This document shows positions 1 to 5,943 of a stretch of DNA of 7,561 nucleotides, one piece after another. The position numbers and the translations under genes are program-made. Origin of the DNA: Bacteroides sp. (GTDB taxonomy: Bacteria > Bacteroidota > Bacteroidia > Bacteroidales > Bacteroidaceae); NCBI GenBank assembly GCA_021204375.1, contig JAJPZL010000483.1, forward strand, positions 1-7,561, in the 5' to 3' direction. How positions within the stretch are numbered: position 1 is the stretch's first letter; each line of letters opens with the position of its first letter. Under the pieces are notes generated by a model. That model saw nothing but the letters and a program-made list of their open reading frames with translations, did no database searches and was not told the DNA's origin.

Positions 1-6
1 CCGACT

Positions 7-309
7 TCAAATCCAGAATTTATAATAGGACATTATGCGGATAATCATTTTAATTTTTAGCATAGCCAGTACAAAACGCAGGTCGATCCCTACCGGATTG
101 TACAGGGCGATCAGGTCTTCAATATCACTGTCTACCTTAAGTTCCAGTGCATTTACCTTCCGTTCACGTATGATCACCTGTTGAGCCAGTTCCTTATCCA
201 GGGTCAATACCGATTCGCCGGCACGATCCAACTGATTGTAAACTACTCTGAACATCTCGTCTATCTCTTTTTTCAGCAGTACGAGCTCTGATTCTATAAA
301 TTTTACCAT
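7..309 (-). pseudogene. phoU: PhoU-family phosphate regulator, N-terminal fragment
   Basis: PhoU proteins are cytoplasmic helical-bundle regulators that act with the Pst phosphate transporter and the PhoR sensor to repress the phosphate-starvation response. The chosen ATG (bases 309-307) gives 100 residues beginning MVKFIESEL, matching the usual family start. The first 86 residues read like a normal first PhoU repeat: a helix with EIDEMFRVVYNQLDRAGE, then RERKVNALELKVDSDIEDL and the hallmark ALYNPVGIDLRFVLAMLKI. Families normally continue with NNNLERIGD and a second repeat, to about 215-230 residues. Here the likeness ends at about base 51, the following 13 residues are unlike the family, and a TGA closes the frame at bases 9-7. 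No reading frame in the remaining bases restores the missing motif. A longer frame opening at 396 adds 29 residues that do not fit the family. Inference: a truncated gene caused by insertion, deletion or an assembly edge, probably inactive. Confidence 0.8.
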
Positions 310-382
310 AAACCGGGATTTAATATATGATTCGGGCAGAACCCCTGTCCGAAGATTTCCGGAAAATAGTTCTAACCGCCTG

Positions 383-416
383 CAAAGTAAATACATTGTT
401 GGTAAACAGGTGCAAA
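383..416 (-). promoter_or_regulatory. Probable promoter for the phoU fragment
   Basis: On the minus strand a TTTG (bases 416-413) is followed after 22 bases by TTACTTTG (bases 390-383) and then CAGG. This fits the Bacteroidota sigma-factor pattern TTTG, 17-23 bases, TAnnTTTG with one mismatch in the second box. Transcription would start near base 376 and leave an untranslated leader of about 65 bases before the PhoU ATG at 309. It stands back to back with the plus-strand promoter at 422-454. Confidence 0.5.
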
Positions 417-421
417 AAAGG

Positions 422-454
422 TTTGAAAAAACTGTTTCATAGTTGTTACATTTG
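422..454 (+). promoter_or_regulatory. Orphan rightward promoter with full Bacteroidota consensus
   Basis: TTTG at 422-425 is followed after 21 bases by TACATTTG at 447-454, an exact match to the TTTG/TAnnTTTG pattern with acceptable spacing. The predicted start of transcription is near 461. No credible protein gene lies downstream before the hairpin at 714-742: there is no ATG between 461 and 640, so the likely product is a short untranslated RNA carrying the tandem repeat. A four-plus-eight-base match can arise by chance in AT-rich DNA. Confidence 0.45.
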
Positions 455-533
455 TGTTACACTCCCCCTTTCGGGTATCCTGTTGGGGGCAGGAGATCTG
501 TTTCCGGGATCTGTTTGTATTTACACCGCCGTT

Positions 534-620
534 AAATTTTATCTACCCGCGGGTGAATTTTATCCGTCCGCCGGTGGATTTTTATTCACCCGCGGAGGGT
601 TTTTATTCATCCGCCGGTGA
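534..620. repeat. Four-copy 22-bp tandem repeat (2 x 44 bp)
   Basis: The copies lie at 534-555, 556-577, 578-599 and 600-620 (the last is 21 bases). Each has a T-rich half (ATTTTTATTCA-like) and a GC-rich half. Copies 1 and 3 share the core ACCCGCGG, while copies 2 and 4 share TCCGCCGGTG, so the true unit appears to be a 44-bp pair repeated twice. A more worn fifth copy may sit just before it at about 514-533 (TATTTACACCGCCGTTA). Copies 1 and 3 can pair through 11 complementary bases (547-557 with 585-595). The array has no spacers. The function is unknown. Confidence 0.85.
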
Positions 621-704
621 TTAAGCCTCCCTTTATCAGGTACTTTGAATGGTAATAAATGTTTAATTGATTAGCGCTTTTTTATCTTTTATTTTTCTGT
701 TTTC

Positions 705-742
705 AGGGTTCAGAAGGGTTCATTTTCCTATAGAACCTTTTT
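705..742 (+). repeat. 38-bp inverted repeat, left arm
   Basis: This arm is the reverse complement of 1382-1419 at 37 of 38 positions; the only difference is G713. Similarity stops sharply on both sides. The arm has inner structure. The octamer AGGGTTCA occurs twice (705-712 and 715-722). Bases 714-721 can also pair with 733-740 (8 pairs, one G-U) around an 11-base loop, and the run of T extends to 742, so it resembles a rightward terminator pointing into the enclosed segment. Confidence 0.9.
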
Positions 743-841
743 GACTGACTATCAGGCTGTGTTTTGCATTGTTTCTGTTGTTAATCAGTGTATTATAGGT
801 TTATTCTGTTTTTGTGTTGTGTTGGAGCACCCCTATAAAAT

Positions 842-856
842 ACCGCACTTTGCGGT
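842..856. other. Small hairpin ACCGCA/TGCGGT
   Basis: Bases 842-847 (ACCGCA) pair perfectly with 851-856 (TGCGGT) around the three-base loop CTT. It lies inside the inverted-repeat segment and has no T run directly after it, so it is not an obvious terminator. A six-base stem alone can occur by chance. Confidence 0.4.
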
Positions 857-1009
857 TGTCACTAAATTTTATTTTAGGTAAAAAATAAATATATTTTGTG
901 GTCTGGAAAGTAAAGGGGAGTGTATCTGCCAGAAGTATACCGTTATAAAACACAATACAAAATGTGTTGTCTGAAGCAGAGAGGCCTACCTGGTTATTGG
1001 TTTTACCGG

Positions 1010-1043
1010 GATTCCCGGGGCTATTGTGCCCGACCCGGGAATC
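1010..1043. other. 10-bp perfect GC-rich hairpin
   Basis: GATTCCCGGG at 1010-1019 is the exact reverse complement of CCCGGGAATC at 1034-1043, with a 14-base loop. The stem is far richer in GC than its surroundings, and each arm contains the palindrome CCCGGG. No T tract follows, so a protein-binding dyad or RNA stem is more likely than a terminator. Confidence 0.6.
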
Positions 1044-1189
1044 ATTGTTTATATTTATTTATTCTGAATTGTATAAGCGATGAGTTAATAACAAGGATGG
1101 ATCTTTTCTGATTTTTCTGCTCTGATACGGGTTACACCGAAAAAGTAAATGGGCGTAGAATCGCGTTTTTTATGTGGGTAATATCTATA

Positions 1190-1226
1190 CAGGCGAACTG
1201 CCTGCCCGGCAGGCTGTTTATGCCTG
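1190..1226. other. Alternating CAGGC/GCCTG competing hairpins
   Basis: Four complementary five-base blocks alternate: CAGGC (1190-1194), GCCTG (1200-1204), CAGGC (1210-1214) and GCCTG (1222-1226). The middle pair forms the strongest fold, GCCTGCC at 1200-1206 with GGCAGGC at 1208-1214; as RNA this would open to a six-pair stem with a three-base loop. The outer blocks allow alternative folds, 1190-1194 with 1200-1204 and 1210-1214 with 1222-1226. This layout permits mutually exclusive structures. No regulated gene follows directly. Confidence 0.5.
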
Positions 1227-1259
1227 ATTATGTATTATGTTTTCATGAATAAATTACAG

Positions 1260-1282
1260 CTTATCTCATCCTTTATGATAAG
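1260..1282. other. Small hairpin CTTATC/GATAAG
   Basis: Bases 1260-1265 pair with 1277-1282 around an 11-base loop. The stem is weak and AT-rich. It is listed because it continues the run of short dyads inside the inverted-repeat segment; it could be chance. Confidence 0.3.
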
Positions 1283-1381
1283 TATATATCAGAATATTAA
1301 TTGTATAGCATGGTTGGTGCAGGTGTTATAGGTGTTTTGGTTGTCCTATTTACGGTGCTATATAGCCTTCTTTTTTCATGT

Positions 1382-1419
1382 AAAAAGGTTCTATAGGAAA
1401 ATGAACCCTTTTGAACCCT
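1382..1419 (-). repeat. 38-bp inverted repeat, right arm
   Basis: This is the partner of 705-742, in opposite orientation and with one mismatch, separated from it by 639 bases. Read on the minus strand it carries the same doubled AGGGTTCA-like motif and the same hairpin (1384-1410) followed by a short T run ending at 1382, so its terminator-like structure also points into the enclosed segment. No clear target-site duplication flanks the two arms: left of 705 the sequence ends in GTTTTC, and right of 1419 it begins with a T tract. Confidence 0.9.
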
Positions 1420-1735
1420 TTTTTTCTTTTCCGGTGCTCTCTTTTTTAGGTTTACACCCTGAAATAGCTGCAAAGATCCGGGCAATTCCGGTCGTTTTAA
1501 ATCCGGTCCGGGATCGCATAAAAGAGCCTCCGAAAGTACTTCCTTTGGATAAGATACTATCTGGAAAACACCCTGTTTAGTCTGAATAAATTACTGTTTA
1601 GCCTATCCGGTATAAGGGAAGCTTGCCCTGACCGTTGCCTCAGAAGTATGATAAATATACCGGCTATTTAAGATCTGCATCTGTTTGTTCCGATTTATCT
1701 CACTTCTCTATACCGGATAAACGAAAAAGAATTCC
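1420..1735. other. Intergenic region upstream of glnS
   Basis: No supportable gene was found. A 60-codon frame at 1401-1580 has a reading-frame-like second half but starts inside the repeat arm and has no identifiable relatives. CTGTTTAG occurs twice 21 bases apart (1573-1580 and 1594-1601), and TATACCGG or its complement occurs three times (1607-1614, 1656-1663, 1709-1716). Confidence 0.5.
1604..1719. repeat. 11-bp dispersed inverted repeat before glnS
   Basis: TATCCGGTATA at 1604-1614 is the exact reverse complement of TATACCGGATA at 1709-1719, with 94 bases between. Looser matching runs a further six or seven bases inward from both copies. The right copy lies about 17 bases before the glnS promoter box. 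It may be a paired operator or a worn transposon end; no protein partner can be named. Confidence 0.5.
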
Positions 1736-1743
1736 TATTTTTG
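1736..1743 (+). promoter_or_regulatory. glnS promoter minus-7 box
   Basis: TATTTTTG matches TAnnTTTG exactly, lies 28 bases before the glnS ATG and is followed by CA, as is common in this phylum. The predicted start of transcription is around 1750. No good TTTG box is seen at the usual distance upstream, so the upstream half of the promoter is weak or different. Confidence 0.55.
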
Positions 1744-1760
1744 CACTCATATAGTGCAAA
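1740..1760. promoter_or_regulatory. Perfect dyad over the glnS promoter
   Basis: TTTGCACT (1740-1747) and AGTGCAAA (1753-1760) are exact reverse complements separated by CATAT. The dyad overlaps the end of the minus-7 box and the predicted start of transcription. It could be a repressor operator or, if transcription starts a little further left, a hairpin at the 5' end of the mRNA. The overlap with the promoter box means part of the symmetry may be incidental. Confidence 0.5.
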
Positions 1761-1771
1761 TCATCATAAAT

Positions 1772-3484
1772 ATGAATGTTCAAATAGAAGAGACTAACGA
1801 AAAGAAGGGCCTGAATTTTGTAGAACAGGCGGTGGTAAGTGACCTTAAAGAGGGAAAGAACGGAGGCAGACTGCAAACCCGTTTTCCGCCCGAACCCAAC
1901 GGTTACCTCCACATCGGCCATGCCAAAGCCTTTTCTCTGGACTTCGGGATCGCGCAAAAGTACGGTGGCGTTTGCAACCTGCGTTTTGACGATACCAATC
2001 CGGTCAAGGAAGATACCGAATACATCGAATTCATCATGGAAGATATCCGGTGGATGGGATTCAGGTGGGAAAATATATATTACGCCTCTGACTACTTCCA
2101 GCAATTATTTGATTTCGCTATCCGCCTGATCAAAGAGGGAAAAGCCTATGTAGATGAGCAGAGTTCGGAAGAGATTGCCGCTCAGAAGGGTACACCGACT
2201 CAACCCGGCAGGGAGAGTCCTTACCGGAATCGTCCGGCCCAGGAGAGCCTGGAACTTTTCCAAAAGATGAATACCGGAGAAATTGAAGAGGGTGCTATGG
2301 TACTGCGTGCTAAAATTGACATGGCAAACCCCAATATGCATTTCCGCGATCCGGTGATCTACCGGGTGATCCACCATCCGCACCATCGTACCGGCGATAC
2401 CTGGAAAGTCTATCCCATGTACGATTTTGCCCACGGGCAAAGCGACTATTTCGAAGGGGTGACTCACTCTATCTGTACCCTCGAATTTGAGGTACATCGT
2501 CCCCTGTATGACTATTTTATAGATGAACTGATAGAGGAAAAGGATTTGGTAACCGAATCCGGATACCGCCCCCGCCAGATTGAGTTTAACCGGCTGAACC
2601 TTACCTATACGGTGATGAGCAAACGTAAACTACTTACCCTGGTTAAGGAAGGGCTGGTTGACGGCTGGGACGATCCTCGGATGCCTACTCTTTGCGGGTA
2701 CCGCCGAAGAGGGTACTCTCCGAAGTCGATCCAAAAGTTTATCAACATGATCGGTTATACCAAGTTTGATGCCCTCAATGATGTGGCTATGCTCGAAGCG
2801 GCTGCCCGTGAGGATCTCAATCTGCGTGCAACCCGTGTTTCTGCTGTGCTGGATCCGGTAAAGCTGATCATCACCAACTATCCCCAGGATCAGGTAGAGG
2901 AGATGGAAGCCATCAATAATCCGGAAGATGCGTCAGCGGGTGTTCACACCATTGAATTCAGCCGCGAACTCTGGATTGAGCGGGAAGACTTTATGGAAGA
3001 GGCCCCTAAAAAATATTTCCGGCTTACTCCCGGCCGGGAAGTCCGTCTTAAAAATGCCTATATCATAGAGTGTACCAGTTTTAAAAAGAATGAAGAGGGA
3101 GAGATAGAAGAGATCTACTGTGAGTACGACCCCAACACCCGGAGTGGTATGCCTGACAGCAACCGGAAGGTAAAAGGTACCCTGCACTGGCTCAGTACCC
3201 GCCACTGCCTGCCTGCTGAAGTACGACTTTACGACCGTCTTTTCAAGGTAGAGAATCCTTCCGAAGAGAAAGAGGCCGATTTCCGTGCACTCCTGAATCC
3301 GGACTCGTTAAAAATACTCAAAAACTGCTATGTCGAGAAGTATCTTCTTCAAGCTAAACCTTACGACTATCTACAGTTCCAACGGATCGGTTACTTTAAT
3401 GTAGACAAAGATTCTACTCCTGAAAATCTTATCTTTAACCGTACCGTAGGGCTTAAAGATACCTGGAGTAGAATGAATAAATAA
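1772..3484 (+). CDS. glnS: Glutaminyl-tRNA synthetase
   Basis: Class I synthetase that joins glutamine to tRNA-Gln in the cytoplasm using ATP. The 570-residue product (E. coli enzyme about 554) is complete. The Rossmann ATP-binding start has RFPPEPNGYLHIGHAKA with the HIGH motif at residues 47-50, followed by RFDDTNP (71-77). A conserved stretch YPMYDFAHGQSDYFEGVTHS (214-233) lies in the catalytic and acceptor-stem region, and the second ATP motif is VMSKRK (281-286). The C-terminal half (about 345-570) forms the anticodon-binding beta-barrels, with LHWLSTRHCLPAEVRLYDRLF near 471-491. The ATG at 1772 is preferred over an in-frame GTG at 1754, because the GTG lies inside the dyad at the predicted transcription start. 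No YqeY fusion is present. It is probably transcribed from the box at 1736 and terminated at 3505-3541. Confidence 0.98.
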   Translation: MNVQIEETNEKKGLNFVEQAVVSDLKEGKNGGRLQTRFPPEPNGYLHIGHAKAFSLDFGIAQKYGGVCNLRFDDTNPVKEDTEYIEFIMEDIRWMGFRWENIYYASDYFQQLFDFAIRLIKEGKAYVDEQSSEEIAAQKGTPTQPGRESPYRNRPAQESLELFQKMNTGEIEEGAMVLRAKIDMANPNMHFRDPVIYRVIHHPHHRTGDTWKVYPMYDFAHGQSDYFEGVTHSICTLEFEVHRPLYDYFIDELIEEKDLVTESGYRPRQIEFNRLNLTYTVMSKRKLLTLVKEGLVDGWDDPRMPTLCGYRRRGYSPKSIQKFINMIGYTKFDALNDVAMLEAAAREDLNLRATRVSAVLDPVKLIITNYPQDQVEEMEAINNPEDASAGVHTIEFSRELWIEREDFMEEAPKKYFRLTPGREVRLKNAYIIECTSFKKNEEGEIEEIYCEYDPNTRSGMPDSNRKVKGTLHWLSTRHCLPAEVRLYDRLFKVENPSEEKEADFRALLNPDSLKILKNCYVEKYLLQAKPYDYLQFQRIGYFNVDKDSTPENLIFNRTVGLKDTWSRMNK

Positions 3485-3504
3485 AACTATTTGCCTGGAA
3501 ACAT

Positions 3505-3541
3505 AAAAGAGAGAGAAGGTGTAAACCTATCCCTCTCCTTT
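3505..3541 (+). terminator. Terminator-like hairpin after glnS
   Basis: The arm 3505-3520 (A-rich, then GAGAGAGA, then AGGT) pairs with 3525-3541 (ACCT, then CCCTCTCC, then TTT) around the loop GTAA. This gives about 14 pairs, two A-C mismatches and one bulged A. The arm ends in A and T runs, so it could work in both directions. The T tract is interrupted (TTTGTGTTT), so some read-through into the next gene is plausible. It begins 20 bases after the glnS stop. Confidence 0.55.
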
Positions 3542-3576
3542 GTGTTTATAAAAAATATCACCTTAATAAAACTCAG

Positions 3577-5007
3577 ATGAAGTTTGATCCTATGTACTTG
3601 CCGGAAAATAACAGCCAGGTCAAAGAGGCGGTCGAGGCCTTCAGGACCATGCGTGAAATGGGCGAATCCAAATGGTATGAGATGGAAGAATTGTTGGATA
3701 TGATCGAACAGACCCTTACTTTTTCCGGAGATGAGGAACTTGCTCTTGAAATAATTGAATACGGATTAGTATTACACCCCGGTAACCTGGATCTGATCAT
3801 TACAAAAGCCCGTATTTTTCTGGATCGTGGCGAGACAGAAGAGGCCGAGGAGATTGCCGCCACCATTGGGGAACGTACCCATTTACAGGCAAGGCTCCTT
3901 TTTGCCGAGATCTATATGGCTTCCCGAAAAGTGAAAGAGGCCCGTTCTATGCTGGATGAGATTCTGGAAAGAGAGAGTCTCGATGAAGAGGATTATGTGG
4001 ACGTTGCCAATATCTATTACAATGCCGATCTGATAGACTGGGGGATAGAGTGCCTGCAGAAAGGGGTGGAGCGTTTCCCTGCTAACAGTGAGATGAAGCA
4101 GGAACTGGCCAGCTTCTATGTGGAGACCGATAATTACGAAGAGGGAGTCAAGCTACTCAATGAGCTGCTGGATGAAGATCCCTATTCGGCTGAAGACTGG
4201 CACGAACTTGCCAACCACTACTACCTTACCGGTAATTATGAAAAAGCCCTCGAAGCTTGTGAGTTTGTACTGGCCATTGATCCCGAACTCTATACCGTTT
4301 ATTTCCTGATCGGGCACGCTTACCTCAAACTCGAAAACTTTGAGAAAGCCCTGGAATCTTACCTGAAGTTTGCCGAATACCGGAGCGATATCTTTATTGT
4401 ATATATCTTTATCGGATTCTGTTACCTCAATTTTGAAGATGTAGAGAGTGCAGAGCTCTATTTTGAGCAGGCCTTATCCATGGAAGAATTGCGCGACGAA
4501 GCCCGGTGGGAACTCTACTTCAATCTGGCATTGTGTTACTCTATGCTGGAGAATAGGCCCAAAGCGTTGGAATACCTGAATCAGGCTATTAAAGATGCTC
4601 CCGAACGCATGGAACCCTATCTTTATAAAGGAAAGTTCTATATGGAGATGGGTGATCCCGTCAAAGCGTATGAATTCTTTTTCCAGGCCCTTAAAACCGG
4701 GGGTTTCAGCAGTGAGGCTTACCTGAAGGTAATTGAGATCTATATGGAGTCGGAAGAATACCGTCAGGCACTGGTTCTACTCAAACTGGTGGAGGAGAAA
4801 GAGCCGGATCTCTCCCGGGTACTGATGTATTTTGCTTACTCCCATTTTCAGCTTAAGCAACACGCTGAGTTTTACAAATATTTTGAAGGGATGGTAGCCC
4901 GGTATCCCGAAGCCTTTCATCAGTTCCTCAAACTCTTTCCCGATCTGGATGCAGAGACCCGGAGTCTGCTTTATACTCTTCGCAACCAGATCGTCTATGA
5001 CAATTAA
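3577..5007 (+). CDS. Tetratricopeptide-repeat protein
   Basis: A 476-residue acidic protein made almost wholly of tetratricopeptide (TPR) helix pairs. There is no signal peptide or membrane segment, so it should be cytoplasmic. The clearest repeats are at about 205-236 (WHELANHYYLTGNYEKALEA...DP), 239-269 (IGHAYLKLENFEKALESY), 273-304, 311-342 (LALCYSMLENRPKALEYLNQAI) and 346-376. Weaker repeats before and after (55-200, 380-440) suggest about ten to twelve units forming a superhelix. TPR proteins bind partner proteins; no enzymatic domain is visible, so the partner and job are unknown. The ATG at 3577 gives MKFDPMYLPEN and fits the end of the hairpin upstream. The DedA gene begins 19 bases after its stop, so the two are probably co-transcribed. 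Confidence 0.92.
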   Translation: MKFDPMYLPENNSQVKEAVEAFRTMREMGESKWYEMEELLDMIEQTLTFSGDEELALEIIEYGLVLHPGNLDLIITKARIFLDRGETEEAEEIAATIGERTHLQARLLFAEIYMASRKVKEARSMLDEILERESLDEEDYVDVANIYYNADLIDWGIECLQKGVERFPANSEMKQELASFYVETDNYEEGVKLLNELLDEDPYSAEDWHELANHYYLTGNYEKALEACEFVLAIDPELYTVYFLIGHAYLKLENFEKALESYLKFAEYRSDIFIVYIFIGFCYLNFEDVESAELYFEQALSMEELRDEARWELYFNLALCYSMLENRPKALEYLNQAIKDAPERMEPYLYKGKFYMEMGDPVKAYEFFFQALKTGGFSSEAYLKVIEIYMESEEYRQALVLLKLVEEKEPDLSRVLMYFAYSHFQLKQHAEFYKYFEGMVARYPEAFHQFLKLFPDLDAETRSLLYTLRNQIVYDN

Positions 5008-5026
5008 TTAAAAGAAATACCTGTTT

Positions 5027-5674
5027 ATGGAATCTGTAGCCTTTATACAATGGTGCCTCTATCATCTTAATTACTGGACCATTACTATCCTGATGACCAT
5101 TGAAAGTTCATTTATTCCTCTCCTTTCCGAGTTGGTTGTACCACCTGCTGCCTATAAAGCTGCTTCCGGCGATGAGTTGAATATCTTCCTGGTAGTCCTT
5201 TTTTCCACTATCGGAGCCGATCTGGGAGCAATTATCAATTATTACTTAGCCAAAGGGCTGGGGCGTCCCATTGTCTATGCCTTTGCCAACAGCCGCCTGG
5301 GGCATATGTGCCTGCTCAATAGTGCCAAAGTAGAAAAAGCCGAACACTATTTCGATAAACATGGTGCTGTTTCTACTTTTGTGGGTCGTTTGATCCCGGG
5401 TATCCGCCAGCTTATTTCCATTCCTGCCGGATTAGCAAGGATGAAATTCAGCACCTTTTTGCTCTATACCACGCTGGGAGCCGGTATCTGGAATATCATC
5501 CTGGCCGCTATGGGGTATTATCTCCATTCCATTGTTCCCGAAGAGCAGTTGATGGGTACTGTGATGAAATATAGCCGTGAGTTTGGGTACTTTTTTATTT
5601 TTGTAGGCGTATTGATCGTTGCTTTCTTTGTATATAAAGGAGTTCAGAAAAAACAGACTGACTCATACGGATGA
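5027..5674 (+). CDS. DedA-family inner-membrane protein
   Basis: A 215-residue polytopic membrane protein of the DedA (SNARE-associated/VTT) superfamily, whose members are linked to undecaprenyl-phosphate or phospholipid translocation, membrane potential and envelope stress. Family marks are the N-terminal re-entrant stretch ESSFIPLLSELVVPPAAY (residues 26-43), with its acidic residues, and FVGRLIPGIRQLISIPAGL (118-136), with the conserved Arg and Gly-Pro positions. Hydrophobic segments lie at about 52-73, 141-165 and 187-204, and the protein ends in a short basic, polar tail. The length is normal for the family (about 200-220). The start is set by the ATG at 5027, preceded by an AT-rich stretch typical of the phylum. 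It follows the TPR gene at 19 bases and is likely in the same operon. The substrate cannot be told from sequence. Confidence 0.95.
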   Translation: MESVAFIQWCLYHLNYWTITILMTIESSFIPLLSELVVPPAAYKAASGDELNIFLVVLFSTIGADLGAIINYYLAKGLGRPIVYAFANSRLGHMCLLNSAKVEKAEHYFDKHGAVSTFVGRLIPGIRQLISIPAGLARMKFSTFLLYTTLGAGIWNIILAAMGYYLHSIVPEEQLMGTVMKYSREFGYFFIFVGVLIVAFFVYKGVQKKQTDSYG

Positions 5675-5823
5675 GTTCTCTTTTTATTGTTCCTCTATCG
5701 TTTATATCGTTGGGGGTGACCAAAAAGTCTTTTTTCTTACATTCATCTTCTCTATAGCTATCTGTAGCAAGGGTAAAAATGGCTTTTTCATACTATGGGT
5801 GTGTAAAAATGAAAAAGTCACAA

Positions 5824-5864
5824 CTCCAAAAAGCGGAAGAACACTTTTCTTCCGCTTTTTGGAG
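5824..5864. terminator. Bidirectional terminator between convergent genes
   Basis: CTCCAAAAAGCGGAAGAA (5824-5841) is perfectly complementary to 5847-5864, with the five-base loop CACTT, giving an 18-bp stem. The AAAAA/TTTTT blocks within the stem give a GC-rich core (GCGGAAG) followed by a T run on either strand, so transcripts from both directions could end here. It sits 150 bases after the DedA stop and 80 bases after the pectate lyase stop, as expected for a shared terminator. The rest of the 5675-5943 gap holds no supportable gene. Confidence 0.85.
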
Positions 5865-5943
5865 CTACCCTTCGGATGGCTTTTCTACATATACCCGGTT
5901 ATTTTTATTTTGCCTTTATACATATAGGCTTCTTATCTGTAAC

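Larger units (their letters stand above)
461..742 (+). ncRNA. Candidate small RNA across the 22-bp repeats
   Basis: This is an inferred transcription unit, not a recognised RNA family. Its left end is the predicted start of the consensus promoter at 422-454. Its right end is the hairpin at 714-740 followed by further T residues to 742, which resembles an intrinsic terminator. The body holds four 22-bp repeats whose GC-rich cores can fold: the first contains the 10-base palindrome ACCCGCGGGT, and bases 547-557 are perfectly complementary to 585-595. There is no usable start codon in most of its length. The alternative is plain intergenic DNA with a chance promoter match. Confidence 0.22.
743..1381. 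other. 639-bp AT-rich segment between the inverted repeats
   Basis: No protein gene can be supported on either strand, and no transposase, integrase or known RNA family was recognised. The longest open frames are about 60 codons, rich in Cys, Tyr and Arg, without a convincing start. What can be seen is a series of short perfect hairpins at 842-856, 1010-1043, 1190-1226 and 1260-1282. There is also a TATATTTTG near 893-901, one base off the spacing of a Bacteroidota minus-7 box. Together with the two arms it forms a 715-bp unit (705-1419) that could be a non-autonomous mobile element, an invertible segment or a structured RNA locus. Confidence 0.5.

Noticed and set aside
327..620. 97-codon open frame through the tandem repeat
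   Set aside because: It overlaps the phoU promoter and 5' region, runs through a 22-bp repeat that is not a multiple of three, and has no recognisable protein pattern.
534..620. Possible CRISPR array
   Set aside because: Repeats are directly adjacent without spacers, diverge from one another and have no cas genes nearby.
705..742. Typical insertion sequence with terminal repeats
   Set aside because: The enclosed 639 bases encode no transposase and no target duplication is seen, so a complete insertion sequence cannot be claimed.
920..1111. 63-codon frame starting GTG after a purine-rich AAAGGGGAG
   Set aside because: The purine stretch abuts the start codon, the composition is odd (many Cys, Tyr, Arg) and the frame crosses the 1010-1043 hairpin; nothing supports coding.
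1401..1580. 59-residue product starting with ATG inside the right repeat arm
   Set aside because: The second half looks mildly protein-like, but the start lies in the inverted repeat, there is no promoter or ribosome-binding site, and no family is recognised.
1754..1771. GTG start for glnS six codons upstream of the ATG
   Set aside because: It lies within the promoter-overlapping dyad, at about the predicted first transcribed base; the ATG at 1772 fits the family better.
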